Below, piece by piece: positions 45,789 through 57,204 of a stretch of 64,000 nt of DNA (position 1 is the first letter of the stretch; each line of letters opens with the position of its first letter). A program made the translations under genes and the position numbers. Under the pieces are notes generated by a model, which saw only the letters and a program-made list of their open reading frames with translations, ran no database searches and had not been told where the DNA came from. Source of the DNA: Galeopsis tetrahit (taxonomy: Eukaryota; Streptophyta; Magnoliopsida; Lamiales; Lamiaceae). The stretch lies in NCBI GenBank assembly GCA_963675135.1, contig OY776129.1, forward strand, positions 69,595,348 through 69,659,347. Reading direction: 5' to 3'.

Positions 45789-48700
45789 CTAAAGCAAGGT
45801 GGGAAACTTGGCATCAAGAAAATCTCTCAAGATTTTTGCAGCTTTCTGACCTCCCATCAATTCTGCTAGTTTCTCTACTGGAAGTAGGGCAACTTCTGCC
45901 AGACTTGTACATTGCTCCATAATCATTCGGTAGTTGGAATCGGTAACCCCTGGGAGTCGTCGAAGCAATTCAACTGCTGATGTGTTGAAGTTTTCAGTCC
46001 TGATAACCAAATTAAATTTGTTGGTTGTCATAATGTCATAGCAATTTTGATGTTAGTTACGATTGACTACACTACTATCCTGTCTAAGGCTCCTCAGAGC
46101 CATCCAAATATAACGATATTATGAAAATGCTCCGTGACTTTTGAATTATACCAAAGTATCTTGTAACTTTAAATTTCTTGATAAAACTGCACCGTAACTA
46201 GGAGGGGCTAACGTGGCAATTTCAGGCAAAAAAAACTTGACAAAAATGCCCAATAACTTGATACAATCAGTCAATGAGAATTTTTACCAACCTTTTTTAA
46301 GTTACAATACATTTTCTTATTATTCAAAAGTTACAGGGTAATTACATAATATCATCAAGTTATGGGGCATTTTTTTCAATTTACCGATATTTAAATTCTT
46401 TAATAGCAATGAAAACACAATAATATTACCTAACATCATCTTCGATTACGCCATCCTCTGATGGGACACCGATTCTCATTGCCTTGGCCTCATCTGGTTC
46501 ATCTTGGTTAGCTTTAAGCACAGCAAAAATTTCAGCAGTAGCATGCAAACTCCTAGACCACACAAGACGAAGACGAGGAAAATGGAGAGCAAGCAACGAC
46601 AATTTGGATATAATGCTATTCGGTGTAACATCATCACCAATCTCACTTGCAGACTGCATGAACGAACCACTTGTTTTGTTAAACAAAATTAACAAGTACT
46701 TCCAAGTGATGAAAGTAGGGAATATTGGGAAAAACGCCCTGCAACCTTGATGATATTATGAAAAAGCTCTGTAGCATTTGAATTTTATGAAAAATGCCCA
46801 GTACCTTTAAACTACTTGATAAAACTGTTCAGCAACTGGCTGTTCCCAGTTCTCAACCGGGATGAGGCTGATGTGGCAATTTAAGAATAAGCCACGTCAG
46901 GCAAAAAAACTTGGCAAAATGCCCAATAACTTGATACAACTGGACAATGGGCATATCTACCCAATTTTTTAAAAGGCGTTTCGTATAATTAAAAAATTAC
47001 AGGGTATTTTCATAATATCATCAACGTTACAGGGCATATTTCAATTTACCCTTAGTATTACGAACCTGAAATGAGAAGCTTTTATCTTGTGAAAACTCGA
47101 TCAGGAGAACAGGTATTCGATAATAACGTGACATCATTTCCACCTGGGTATAAAGACGACCTGATGAAAAACTGCCAAAAAGATCTTGAATACTCTTACG
47201 CTCGACACATATCGATGGGGATAGAATGTAATCTCCTACTTCCAAAGTCACTGGTATAATGCGCATGCCTTTCTGGTGGAGAACATTAGGCAGGCTGCTC
47301 ATAAATTCCCTCATGTCCACTATGATCTAGAAGAAATATATAATGTTATGAATTTGTACTTAAATGAAGTGAGAAAAGCTTAAGTACTCACTTACCTGCA
47401 TTTGTTTTTCTGTTTCCTTTCTTCCACCAGCTTTCCTGGTAATCAAGTTTTGGGCAGCAACTGATTGCGGGTCCTGAGAAGAATTCGCACCTAGAAACTG
47501 CTCGTCCTGGAATTATTATCCAAGAAATCACAAATCAAATGTGAAGGCCAATAAATATATCTTAGAGAAGAATATAATACATAAAACTTTTATATTTCAA
47601 AAGAGCAAATTAAGATGCACGTGTTGGTTATACAAAAGACAGATTTATATAATATGATATAATTCAAATTCTTCTTGCCATCTATCAATGGAAAAAGAAA
47701 TATTTAAGTTAAAAGTCCATTAAAGCTTCTTCCTAGTCAAAAGGTACTTTTGATGGATAATTTCTTAGTCATGGGGTCACATTCTTGAAGTAATGTACTC
47801 CTAATAATTTATGTTCATTTTCTTATAGGGGTGAGTTGGTATTTGGATTTGTATTTGGATTGAGATAGATTGGATTGGGGAGGGCCAATTCAAATCTGGA
47901 TTGGCCAATCCCAAACCAAACACGGCCTTAGGAACTCAGGAGAGGTTGCAAGGCATGGTTGCCAACTCATTATTCATTCTCACGAGCAAGTGATTTTAAG
48001 TCTCAGAGAAAACATATATATCTCAATTATAGTAAGTGGTGTGCATGCAAATCTCCTGGCCACCATTTGCAATGCTATCTGACTGCCCAAATGTAGGGAA
48101 AAAATAAAATGGGAGGTAAAGGAAATGAAAGATTGAAATCTGACAGCAGATAAAAACATTCAACAAAACATAAAAAGGTTTAATTCATTGACGTACGAGA
48201 GCAAATTAAAATGTGCAGAATAGCAAACCTGACCAACTGGTATCATCATGAGAGATTTCTGCCTGATCAGGGACTCGAATGCTCCGTTCTCTCTACGCAC
48301 ACTTGCCTCATATTTCTGAACCTCGGTAGAATCTTCATAGAATAGAAAGTAAACTCTCAACCTCTTTGACGGATTTTCAGATTTGTAGACCTCAATTTCT
48401 CTGACAAAAGCAATATCAGGGTGGTAAACTATTATGACAGATGGCTGTAAAAAATCAAGTATATTCTGATCACTCTCCAAGGCATGGAAATGAACTGGTT
48501 GGAGATTGCAGGTATTTTCTGGTCCTTGATCATGCTTCCGGAGGATTGTACTATCCAAGTACCCACCGGTAGGGGCATTTTGGTCATTTAATTGGTCATC
48601 ATATTTTGAGGTTGTGGTCTTAGGTTGAATATTAGTTCCAGATTCAGGATCAGATTTACCGATCATTGGTTTTTTCTTCTTTCTTTCATCTTTCCTTCCT

Positions 48701-51700
48701 TCACTGTGTTCTTCACTGGGCCCACCATCTTTATTATCTGTATCTCTTTTTGCTAGTTTACTTATTTCATTTGCTGCAGCCAGCAATGCATCGTTTTCGT
48801 GCTTGCTTATGCTATTAACTTCAGCTTTTTGTCCAGAAACAGAGGGAATAACTCCATCGAGAATCCCAAAACCTTTAGGTGTTTTTTGTTTCTTTTTGTT
48901 AGATTTTGGTAAAGCCTGCAACTCCACTTTACTTAGCAAATATTTTCCCCATTCCTCCCGCATTACCTTCAAAGAAAACAAATAAGAAAGGGTTTCTCTA
49001 ATCAAATGTTTCACAATAACTGTCTGTTACAAATTAAGGAAACCAACCTAAAGCGCTATCCTGTGACGTTTTGGATCCTTAGTGCATGCTAAATAAAGCT
49101 AATAGGCTCAGAAAACAAAAAAACTTCACACATAAAGCTATGGCTACCCACTGGGTAGGGAGTTTTTTCCTGTCTTTTTTTTTTTTTTGAATGAGCATAT
49201 ATATTATCATCCTTAAAAGGACATGTACGGCAATCTTAAAGGTTTTTCACATTGAAGCCTATTGTATCTAATTCAGGGTAAGAGATACACAATCTCCTTC
49301 AAGTACAGTACAGTTATATTTTACAGTCCCAATTGAAAAGAAAAATATTGAACAAAAGATTTGGTTAAATCAACTAGCTAGAGATTGAAGACACAGTAGC
49401 TTAGTTTGAATGGAAGACAATAAAGAATAAACAACATCTCTGTGCCTTGAAGTCTCTTAACACCATAGCTTTATGCCATAAAAGCTTGGTATAAACATAA
49501 CAGAAAAAAATTGAGACCGTGTTAAACCATAATCAACACGCTTATCCAAGAACTGAAAAGACGTTCCTAGTGGGATTCAAATACTAAATCACCCCATAGA
49601 CACACTATACTAGAGACCATCTCCATTTAAAACCAAAGAGTAAAGACACAGTCTACAGTGATAAAATGTTTTTAAGATAACCACCATCTGACTCATAATC
49701 ACATAGAAGACACATGCAAAACAGCATGAATTCTCTAGAACAATCTACAGTTTTCTCAACCATTACAAGATGGAATATTTTCATTGACCATTCTTCTAAA
49801 TTGTGTTTGAGATATCTAGTCCAGCGCTGTAAAGATCTAAAAGAATTGTTACATTTCTTAATTATAATTGAGCAAGCTACCAAGTCCAGCAACTACAATC
49901 CGAGGAAATCTCAAGAAAACCTTTTCTGGAAGAACTTATGAGCTTATGGAATTCCACTATTATTTGATATTTCACAACTCACCAAATTATTATAAGCTAA
50001 GGTTCTGGATCAGAGGGTGATACACATCAAATATTAAATATATATTATAGTTAATTTACTTTAAGTAATAAAGTGGCCCATGGGCCCTAGTAATTAGGGT
50101 TTAGTCTCTTATATATGTATTGTCTTTGTTTCTCTAGGGAGATTATCTTAGAGATCACTATTTACGGCTTAGGCTTGGGACTCGGCCGTTAGGCTTGGGA
50201 CGGGATCTTTCCCGTAGGAATCGGCCATTAGGCTTGGACGGGATTATTCCCGGTGTTATCTTGTTTTCTTATAATATATTCAATCTTATTTCCTTTACTT
50301 TCGGTGAGGTGTGTGTATCCATTCTCTTAACTCTAACAATTGGTCCGACCTGCCGGATCCTAATGAGGCGAATGGAGGTTCGTGAGGAAACGTTAGAGAA
50401 GGGAGTGGAGGAGTTGCAGTCTATTGTGGCAAGGATGCAGTCTACTGTGGCAAAGATGCAGTCTACTGTGGCAAAGATGCAGTCTACTGTGACGACGATA
50501 ATCAAAGGAGTCGAGAAGACAAAGATCTTGGTGAGCCAACTCCGGCATGAGGAGGGCATCGTTCATGATGACTCTCTAAAACCTGATGATGACCAATCCC
50601 CTCCCATTCCAGATGAATACAGATCGAAAGATGATGCCAGAATTAATAAAGAGAAAGTTGTGATTGAGAGAGTTGATGAAAAATTGGAGTTTTCTGGTGG
50701 CAAGGAAAAGATAAAAGAGACATCATCTAGTACTTTTGAAGAGGTTATGAAAAAAAGGAGAACTTTTGCGAATCAAGAAGAAGAAATTTATTATAGGCCT
50801 GGAGAAGTTGTAAAAGAAGATATTAATTCTTACATGAGTAGAACAACAAAAGGGGCTGTTGAAAAGGCAGCGAATGATGCAGTGGAGGAGAGTTACACAA
50901 TCAAGGAAATTTGTGGTACATTGTTGAATCGTGCACCTGGAGTCAATTCAAGAAAATCAGATTTTCCTACTTGAGGTTCCTGCACGTGCTCTGTTCCTCT
51001 GTTCAGCCTTGAGGACAAGGCTGTTTTGAAGGGGAAGGGAATTGATACACATCAAATATTAAATATATATTATAGTTAATTTACTTTAAGTAATAAAGTG
51101 GCCCATGGGCCCTAGTAATTAGGGTTTAGTCTCTTATATATGTATTGTCTTTGTTTCTCTAGGGAGATTATCTTAGAGATCACTATTTACGGCTTAGGCT
51201 TGGGACGGGATCTTTCCCGTAGGAATCGGCCATTAGGCTTGGACGGGATTATTCCCGGTGTTATCTTGTTTTCTTATAATATATTCAATCTTATTTCCTT
51301 TACTTTCGGTGAGGTGTGTGTATCCATTCTCTTAACTCTAACAGAGGGAGAAACATAGGGGAGGAGAAAGAGAGGTAAAAAAACACTAGCGATAAATAGT
51401 GTATATAAACCTTATGCTGGCCTTCCGTAATGCAATCTTGGAGCTGCATGCAAGAATGTTCATCCTTGCATGCCACAAGAATAATATCATTTGGATCTCC
51501 TTCACCTATTGACTTTTCTCCGTCCATTTCTTGTTTGTCTCTCTCCTCTTGTATCTCTTTGAGGGTATCCTGAAGTTAGTAAGCCAATTATGAAAACAGG
51601 TGGATAAACATCAATGGAATGGCAAACTTCAGTTATCTACAACACCACGTTCCCCCCCATTAAAATAAATCAGTAAGAATTAGCACTTCAATCTAATCTA

Positions 51701-54386
51701 TCAGGTCTAAATAATTCATATGAAATCCACCCGTAAAAAACTAATCATGAAGATTAACCAAAAGCTTGAGTTGGGATAATTTATCCAAATAATAAAATTT
51801 GAGGATTTGAATGATAAATATAACTCACTCACTCACAAGAAACACCTTCCACTTTGGCGGTTTCTCCAGGATTTCCTCCAAAACTAAACCATTATTTGCA
51901 TCTGCTGAAGAATAAGCCCAATCAAGTAAATATAAGCACAAAACAAGGTGAAGTGCAAAATTGTTCAGTTGCAGAGCACTGGGTGGGAAAGACAGAATAT
52001 ATCATCCACAATATTTTTTTATTAAAATGCTGAGTAATTTGTGACTAGTAACATGTGAAGATAATGAACTGAAGCTAGAAAAAGACATTCACAGGTATGC
52101 ACATATTACTTAAAGACAGAATTTACCATCTTCAGCCTTGTTCTGTTCAACTACTTTTCTCTTCTTGGTGATCGCTGTCTTACTCAATCCAATTGATTTC
52201 CCAGCATCTTTTCTACCAAAATGATAAACCCGCTTCTTTGCATACTCAAAAATCTTGTAACTAGATTCAGCGAAGACCCAAACTGATCGAAAACTCTCAG
52301 AGGCTCGAAGTGAATCCAGATACTTCAAGTAAGTCACTGCATCATACCTATTAAAAGATAAAGAAATGGAAGACTCAAAACCATTAACCTTGTACATGAA
52401 TACCTGTATTTCTTCAATTATATATTTATGTCAGTAAAGACCAAAAAAAAAAAAACTTTCATCCAGGGACAGCCATACAACACATGATACTATCTCACTG
52501 ATGGTGAATTATACAAATGATAAACTTAAGATTTATGTATTTTGTCTTATCACTTACTATGATGAGATCACATTGTTTCAAGAGATAGAGAAATCCAATA
52601 ATTTTAAAGAGATTCTCAACTTGTCAAAATTACAAAATCGGTTGCGATTTAAGTAAAAACACCCACTGCAAAACCACAATTTTCAAAAAGCGTGCATTTA
52701 GATTTGTAGAATACTGTTTGACCAAAATTTAGTAAATTTAGTTCAAAATCAATTAAACTTCAAGTTGTATTAAAAATAACAATAAAAAACTTTTCAAAAT
52801 GATAACTTTATTTATCTAGGGTTTCTCTTAGACTCAAACCCATACCTGATGATAGAACTTCTACTCCCTACGCTGCCCTTATAAATAATTGTTTCACCCG
52901 GGATTTATGCTAAATGAAGAACTCCCAAGTAAAATAGAAACAAGTGATTGGGTTGACTGACTCAAAAGCCAATAAAACTTCACTTCACAATAAAATATGA
53001 ACATTAACAATTAACAAGACAAATAGAATAGAACTCCTTGTATATCAATCTCTACATAAGCTAACTTGCAGGAGTTTGACAACGAGAACTTGAAATTGTC
53101 GTCAATTCTACAACGAAGCAATCATTTATTAAGAATTCATTTCCACCTGAATGTTTGAACATCACATACAACCAAGAGATTTTAGCTTAAAATTAACAGA
53201 AACAATTAGATATCTTCACATCAATAGACTGATTATTGTCATGGGGCAACAAAATATTGTGACTTCTAAAGCAGAGTTTAATATTACTGAAGTTTTATGT
53301 TCTAATCTTACAATTGCTAACTAAAATTAAAAACACAGAGATAATAATCATAGAGTACCTTGCAAGATAATCCAACAACTTCCTCAGTGTCTTCAAATCC
53401 GAAACCAGCTGTTTTGTCCTCTTCCCTAGTGTATGCCATATAGGATCCAACTGCCTCTTAATAATCTCATCAAATGACTTGAACAAGCCATTCTCCACAG
53501 TCAAATCCTCCACATCAACCTTGTTAGTCTTCCTCATCTCCTTTAAACATGCATCCATCACTTCAATTACTGCTTTCTGAATCGCAATCATGTAAGGTGA
53601 CATTGGGACACGAATGTCTATCACTTCTGGAGGGTCCCTTTCCAAATTCTGGGAAACATACACCTACACCCGCCCAATTTCTTTCTTAAATTGCCATATA
53701 AAAGATTAGCAATGCATACATTCAGTTTTGAAGCCGTAAATTCAATAGAAATGACACATGCATAAATTGAACAATGAGGGCATTTCAAGGGCATCGGATC
53801 CAAAATACATACTCTAATATCGTGAAGAACATAAGGTAGGGCATACTATTACCTGAAATCTAGGCCATAGATGGAGTTTCCGGAGAAAAAGGCACTTGAG
53901 AGTCCGCTCAGCTTTAGCGAAGCCGGAGACCATGGCTTGAGGGCGGTCGGAGAAGGCTCGAACATAAAGAGAACGGTTGGAAGAGCGCAGAATCCGAACA
54001 ATGAACGCCTCAGTTGAAGTATCAGAAAGAGAATGGGCATTGAGGAGTATAATTCCGGCGAGAGAAGTAGTGGGGAGTCGTTGAGTGAGCAAATCGACGA
54101 TGAGAATCCGAGCGGTGATGAAGACAATGGCGCCAGAGGTATAAAAGGAAAGGCGGTGTTGTGCAGGGAGATCGGCGGTGATTGAAGAAAACCGAGAGTT
54201 GACATCGATGGAGGCTTTCTGGGAAGGAGAGGCGTTGAGGATGAGAACAGAGCCCTGGGAAGAGTCGTGGAGGCTGAGGAGAGAAGATATTAGCTTGGGG
54301 AGACCGAGCCCCGCCGATAGGACTACAAGGCCGCCGATAGGATCTTCCAGAAGGTCGCTGATAATGTGCTCGTGAAATTGTACCAT
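45789..54386 (-). CDS. UVH1: DNA repair endonuclease UVH1 (RAD1/XPF homologue)
   Basis: Ten exons: 54386-53853, 53663-53359, 52347-52127, 51904-51837, 51569-51411, 48966-48229, 47506-47396, 47326-47066, 46653-46430, 45999-45789. They join in frame to 943 residues, close to Arabidopsis UVH1. The N-terminal two thirds is the inactive helicase-like part (VQFHEHIISDLLEDPIGGLV at the start). The ERCC4 nuclease domain is in exon 8, with GDYILSP and the catalytic ERKSIQD (E754-R-K..D760). Tandem helix-hairpin-helix (ELLRRLPGVTDSNYRMIM) ends the protein. The XPF-ERCC1 complex cuts 5' of bulky lesions in nucleotide-excision repair and trims 3' flaps in recombination. For exon 4, a downstream GTGAGT donor was chosen over a GTGTTT one because it restores KWKVFLDTLKEIQEE. 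Intron 5 holds a young LTR element. Confidence 0.96.
46095..46395. repeat. MITE-like repeat in UVH1 intron 9
   Basis: The ends GATATTATGAAAATGCTCCG and, inverted, ATATTATGTAATTACCC are related. The interior AAAAATGCCCAATAACTTGATACAA matches the repeat in the neighbouring intron (46715-47055) closely, so the two adjacent introns carry the same family. Confidence 0.6.
46715..47055. repeat. MITE-like repeat in UVH1 intron 8
   Basis: Inverted ends with CGCCCTGCAACCTTGATGATAT (left) and GCCCTGTAACGTTGATGATAT (right, reverse complement). A long-terminal-inverted-repeat MITE is likely. Homologous to 46095-46395. No clear target duplication. Confidence 0.65.
50018..51343 (+). mobile_element. Short non-autonomous LTR retrotransposon in UVH1 intron 5
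   Basis: The LTRs, 50018-50338 (321 bp) and 51043-51343 (301 bp), start TGATACACATCAAATATT and end CTCTAACA. They are essentially identical except for a 20-bp duplication (CGGCCGTTAGGCTTGGGA-type) in the 5' copy. A perfect 5-bp duplication GAGGG flanks the element (50013-50017 and 51344-51348). A polypurine tract (GAAGGGGAAGGGAAT) precedes the 3' LTR, and TGGTCCGACC lies 2 bp after the 5' LTR as a possible primer-binding site. It lies antisense to UVH1. There is no protease, integrase or reverse transcriptase. The leader and the GAGGACAAGG just before the tract resemble gypsy-type elements, so it is probably a TRIM/LARD-like derivative. Confidence 0.92.
50363..50974 (+). CDS. Coiled-coil protein carried by the LTR element
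   Basis: One open frame of 203 codons from ATG 50363 (MRRMEVREETLEKGVEELQS) to TGA 50974, intact between the two LTRs. It has a heptad-type region with three near-perfect 7-residue repeats of (A/K)MQSTVA (about residues 20-45) encoded by 21-bp tandem repeats. A charged middle follows, then a C-terminal part ending ICGTLLNRAPGVNSRKSDF. No gag zinc knuckle or enzymatic motif is seen. It may be a reduced gag-like protein or a captured host segment. Function unknown. Confidence 0.6.
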   Translation: MRRMEVREETLEKGVEELQSIVARMQSTVAKMQSTVAKMQSTVTTIIKGVEKTKILVSQLRHEEGIVHDDSLKPDDDQSPPIPDEYRSKDDARINKEKVVIERVDEKLEFSGGKEKIKETSSSTFEEVMKKRRTFANQEEEIYYRPGEVVKEDINSYMSRTTKGAVEKAANDAVEESYTIKEICGTLLNRAPGVNSRKSDFPT

Positions 54387-54654
54387 TATTACTACCCGAT
54401 GTGGTGGCGGCGGCGACGGCCGATTTTAGGGGAAGGGAAGCTTTGCTATAATGTGTGATTATGTAACTGTCACCCGATTGGGGGTTTCAAAACTCATTTT
54501 TATACATGCGTCTCATAAGACTTGCGGGAAATAAATTTTAGTTAGTTTCCTGAATTTTTATAAGGCCGCAGAAATTACCTAATTAGACGTTCTCGAAAAA
54601 AGAAAAAAGTTCCCCCAATTTCAATTTCTCATTCCCCAAATTGAAAAATGAAAA
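54387..54654. promoter_or_regulatory. Shared promoter region of UVH1 and the A43 gene
   Basis: Only about 270 bp separate the leftward UVH1 start codon (54386) from the rightward first A43 exon (starting near 54655). A bidirectional promoter is inferred. No TATA box stands out. Confidence 0.5.
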
Positions 54655-54825
54655 CCCTAAATTGAAAAAAAAGGCCCTAGCCAGTAGCCGTCCGCCTCCG
54701 TCTACCTCCCCAGTCTGTATCGCAGCGGCGTCGTAAAGTGGCAGCTTGAAGCATATTTCGGCGCGAGGCAGTGACAGTCCAAGTCTCCCACGTTACGGCG
54801 TGAAGGCGGAGTCTGCGTCGTCAAG
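54655..54825 (+). other. 5'UTR exon of the A43 gene
   Basis: A GC-rich non-coding stretch ending GCGTCGTCAAG before the donor GTAATTAGG (54826). It lies in front of a 2.3-kb intron that ends at the acceptor TAGTTTTGCAG (57113). The start is approximate. Confidence 0.5.
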
Positions 54826-54989
54826 GTAATTAGGGAAATTTATTAGGAAATTATGCAGTGTTAGACAGGTTGCTGCAACAATGTATTGAATTTCTCTTGC
54901 TTTTTGAGATACTGTATGATAACGAAGTAAAATTTGGAAATTAAGACTGAATGGACGTGCAAACTATGTGATATACGGTTTAGATTGAA

Positions 54990-56716
54990 TTCTGTCATCA
55001 CTTCTGACATTGAACCGAGCTGTGTGTCGCATGCACTCAAAGACAAAAACTGGCGAGTAGCCATGTCGGCTGAGTTTGATGCCCTTCTTCAGAATGGCAC
55101 CTGGGACTTAGTTCCTCCCAATACATCTCAGAACGTGGTCGGCTCCAAGTGGGTCTTTCGTATCAAACGAAAACCTGATGGATCTCTTGACAAGTACAAA
55201 GCTCGCCTAGTTGCCAAAGGTTTTCACCAACGACCAGGTGTTGACTTCACTGAAACCTTCAGTCCGGTCGTCAAGCCAGCCACTGTGCGAGCAGTTCTCA
55301 GCATTGCTGTCACTCAACATTGGCCCCTCCAACAGTTTGACGTCAACAACGCCTTTCTCCATGGCACACTCTCGGACACGGTCTTCATGGCACAACCTCC
55401 TGGCTTTGCAGATAAGACCTTTCCATCTTATGTTTGCAAATTACACAAATCCATTTATGGCTTGAAACAGGCTCCTCGCACGTGGTACTATGCTCTTCGC
55501 TCCTTCCTCGAAGAAATTGGGTTCACTCCCACGAATCTTTGTTCGTCTACAACAACACTGGGGTAGTCGCCTACTTCCTCGTCTATGTCGACGACCTCAT
55601 TCTGACGGGCAACAACACACCCATGCTCGCCCGTGTGGCTGCCGACCTCCGTGCCAAGTTCTCGGTCAAGGACCTTGGCCCTCTATCTTATTTCTTGGGA
55701 GTGGAAGTCCTCAGATCTAAAAACTCATGCTTCCTCTCTCAACGCAAATATGTTAATGACCTGCTCGCCCGGTACAACATGCTTACTTCAAAACCTGTTC
55801 GCACCCCGCTACCGACCTCTGCTCTCCTGTCTATCTCGGATGGGTCCTCGCCTGCAGATGCCACCCAATATCGTCAGGTCCTTGGTTCCCTTCAATATCT
55901 ACAACTCACCAGGCCAGACATTGCCTTTGCCGTGCACAAATTGTCGCAATTTATGCATGCACCCACTACCACTCACTGGGGTGCTGTCAAACGTCTACTG
56001 CGGTACTTGAACGGTACAAGGAACGTTGGGGTCACCCTCACCTCCAGTCCATCCTCATCACTTCACTGCTTCACTGATGCCGATTGGGCCGGAGACACAG
56101 ATGACCGAACTTCCACCAGTGCCTACATTGTATTTCTAGGGTCTAACCCTATTTCTCGTCTAAGAAACAAAAGTCTGTTGCTCGCTCCTCGACTGAAGCC
56201 GAATATCGAGCACTTGCTGCTGCTGCCTCTGAAGTTCAATGGCTCAAATCCCTACTTCAGGAACTCCACTTCCCCACTTCACCTACACCAGCCCTCTACT
56301 GTGACAACATTGGTGCCACATATCTGTGCTCGAACCCCGTCTTTCACTCACGAATGAAGCACATTGCCATTGACTTTCACTTTGTCCGTGATCTCATCAA
56401 GACAAAACAACTACGTGTGTCTCATGTCTCTTCGGCAGATCAACTTGCGGATGCTCTCACGAAACCTCTCTCCATCACTCGTCTACAACTTCTCATGTCC
56501 AATATTGGACTCACCAATGGTGCTCCATCTTGAGGGGGCGTATTGGACCTATAATAGTAAATACACTCTTATTCTTATTTATTGTATAGGCCCATCTTAG
56601 TTTCCTATGGGCTCTCTTATAAAGCCCATTAGGGTTAGGTTAGACCTAAACATCACTTGTATAAATACCCATTGTAAATCATTCCTACAACTAATGAAGA
56701 AATAATATTTTCCACA
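54990..56716 (+). mobile_element. 5'-truncated Ty1/copia element in the A43 5'UTR intron
   Basis: Starts abruptly inside reverse transcriptase (NWRVAMSAEFDALLQNGTWD), then YVDDLILTGN, RNase H (FTDADWAGD, AEYRALAAAA, SRMKHIAID) and the usual C terminus. Frameshifts lie at about 55535-55560 and 56150. A GAGGGGGCG polypurine tract (56532-56540) and a 3' LTR (56541-56716, ending TTTTCCACA) follow. No 5' LTR, gag, protease or integrase remains. It is in the same orientation as the host gene. Target duplication was not found. Confidence 0.85.
55010..56534 (+). pseudogene. Copia reverse transcriptase/RNase H remnant
   Basis: Three reading frames are needed to follow the polyprotein: 55010-55550, about 55550-56150, then about 56150-56534. 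Conserved boxes are KWVFRIKRKPDGSLDKYKAR, QFDVNNAFLHG, YGLKQAPRTW and YVDD. It is non-functional because of the truncation and the two frameshifts. Confidence 0.85.
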
Positions 56717-57204
56717 TATTTATATTCTCTATATGGTTGACCTTTAAATTTTTTGATGACTGCGTAGTTCAAACTTCAATGTGTACTGTTGTTAATTGCG
56801 ACTTTACTTAGTCCGTTAATAGCTTATGTTATCTGGAACTGTAAAGAATATTGGGCTTTCTGGAAAGATTGCTGAGAACATGAACTTTGGCAAACGATTG
56901 TTTTTTTTTTTTTTTTTTTTGGAATTCAGACTATAATGGTCCATTTCAATGGGACTATCCACCAATTTTTCTGTCAGGTAGTGGAAGTTTCATGTATTTT
57001 ATGTGTGTATTGCTACCAAGTTTCTGTAGTGTCAACTTGGTTTAGATCTGCTGTTATGCTTAATTGTGTGTTAGTGTAATGTATTTTATAGTAAGATTGA
57101 TTTAGTTTTGCAGAGCTTTATCTTTCATTGACCTTGAAAACCGGCTCGAATCAAACACGATTAAAGATATAAACAAGTTGGAAATTTCTGTTGATTGAAA
57201 ATCA

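Noticed and set aside
54934..55009. Possible extension of the copia ORF upstream of 55010
   Set aside because: The residues before the recognisable pol sequence do not resemble copia proteins. The element boundary is somewhere near here but is not resolvable by eye.
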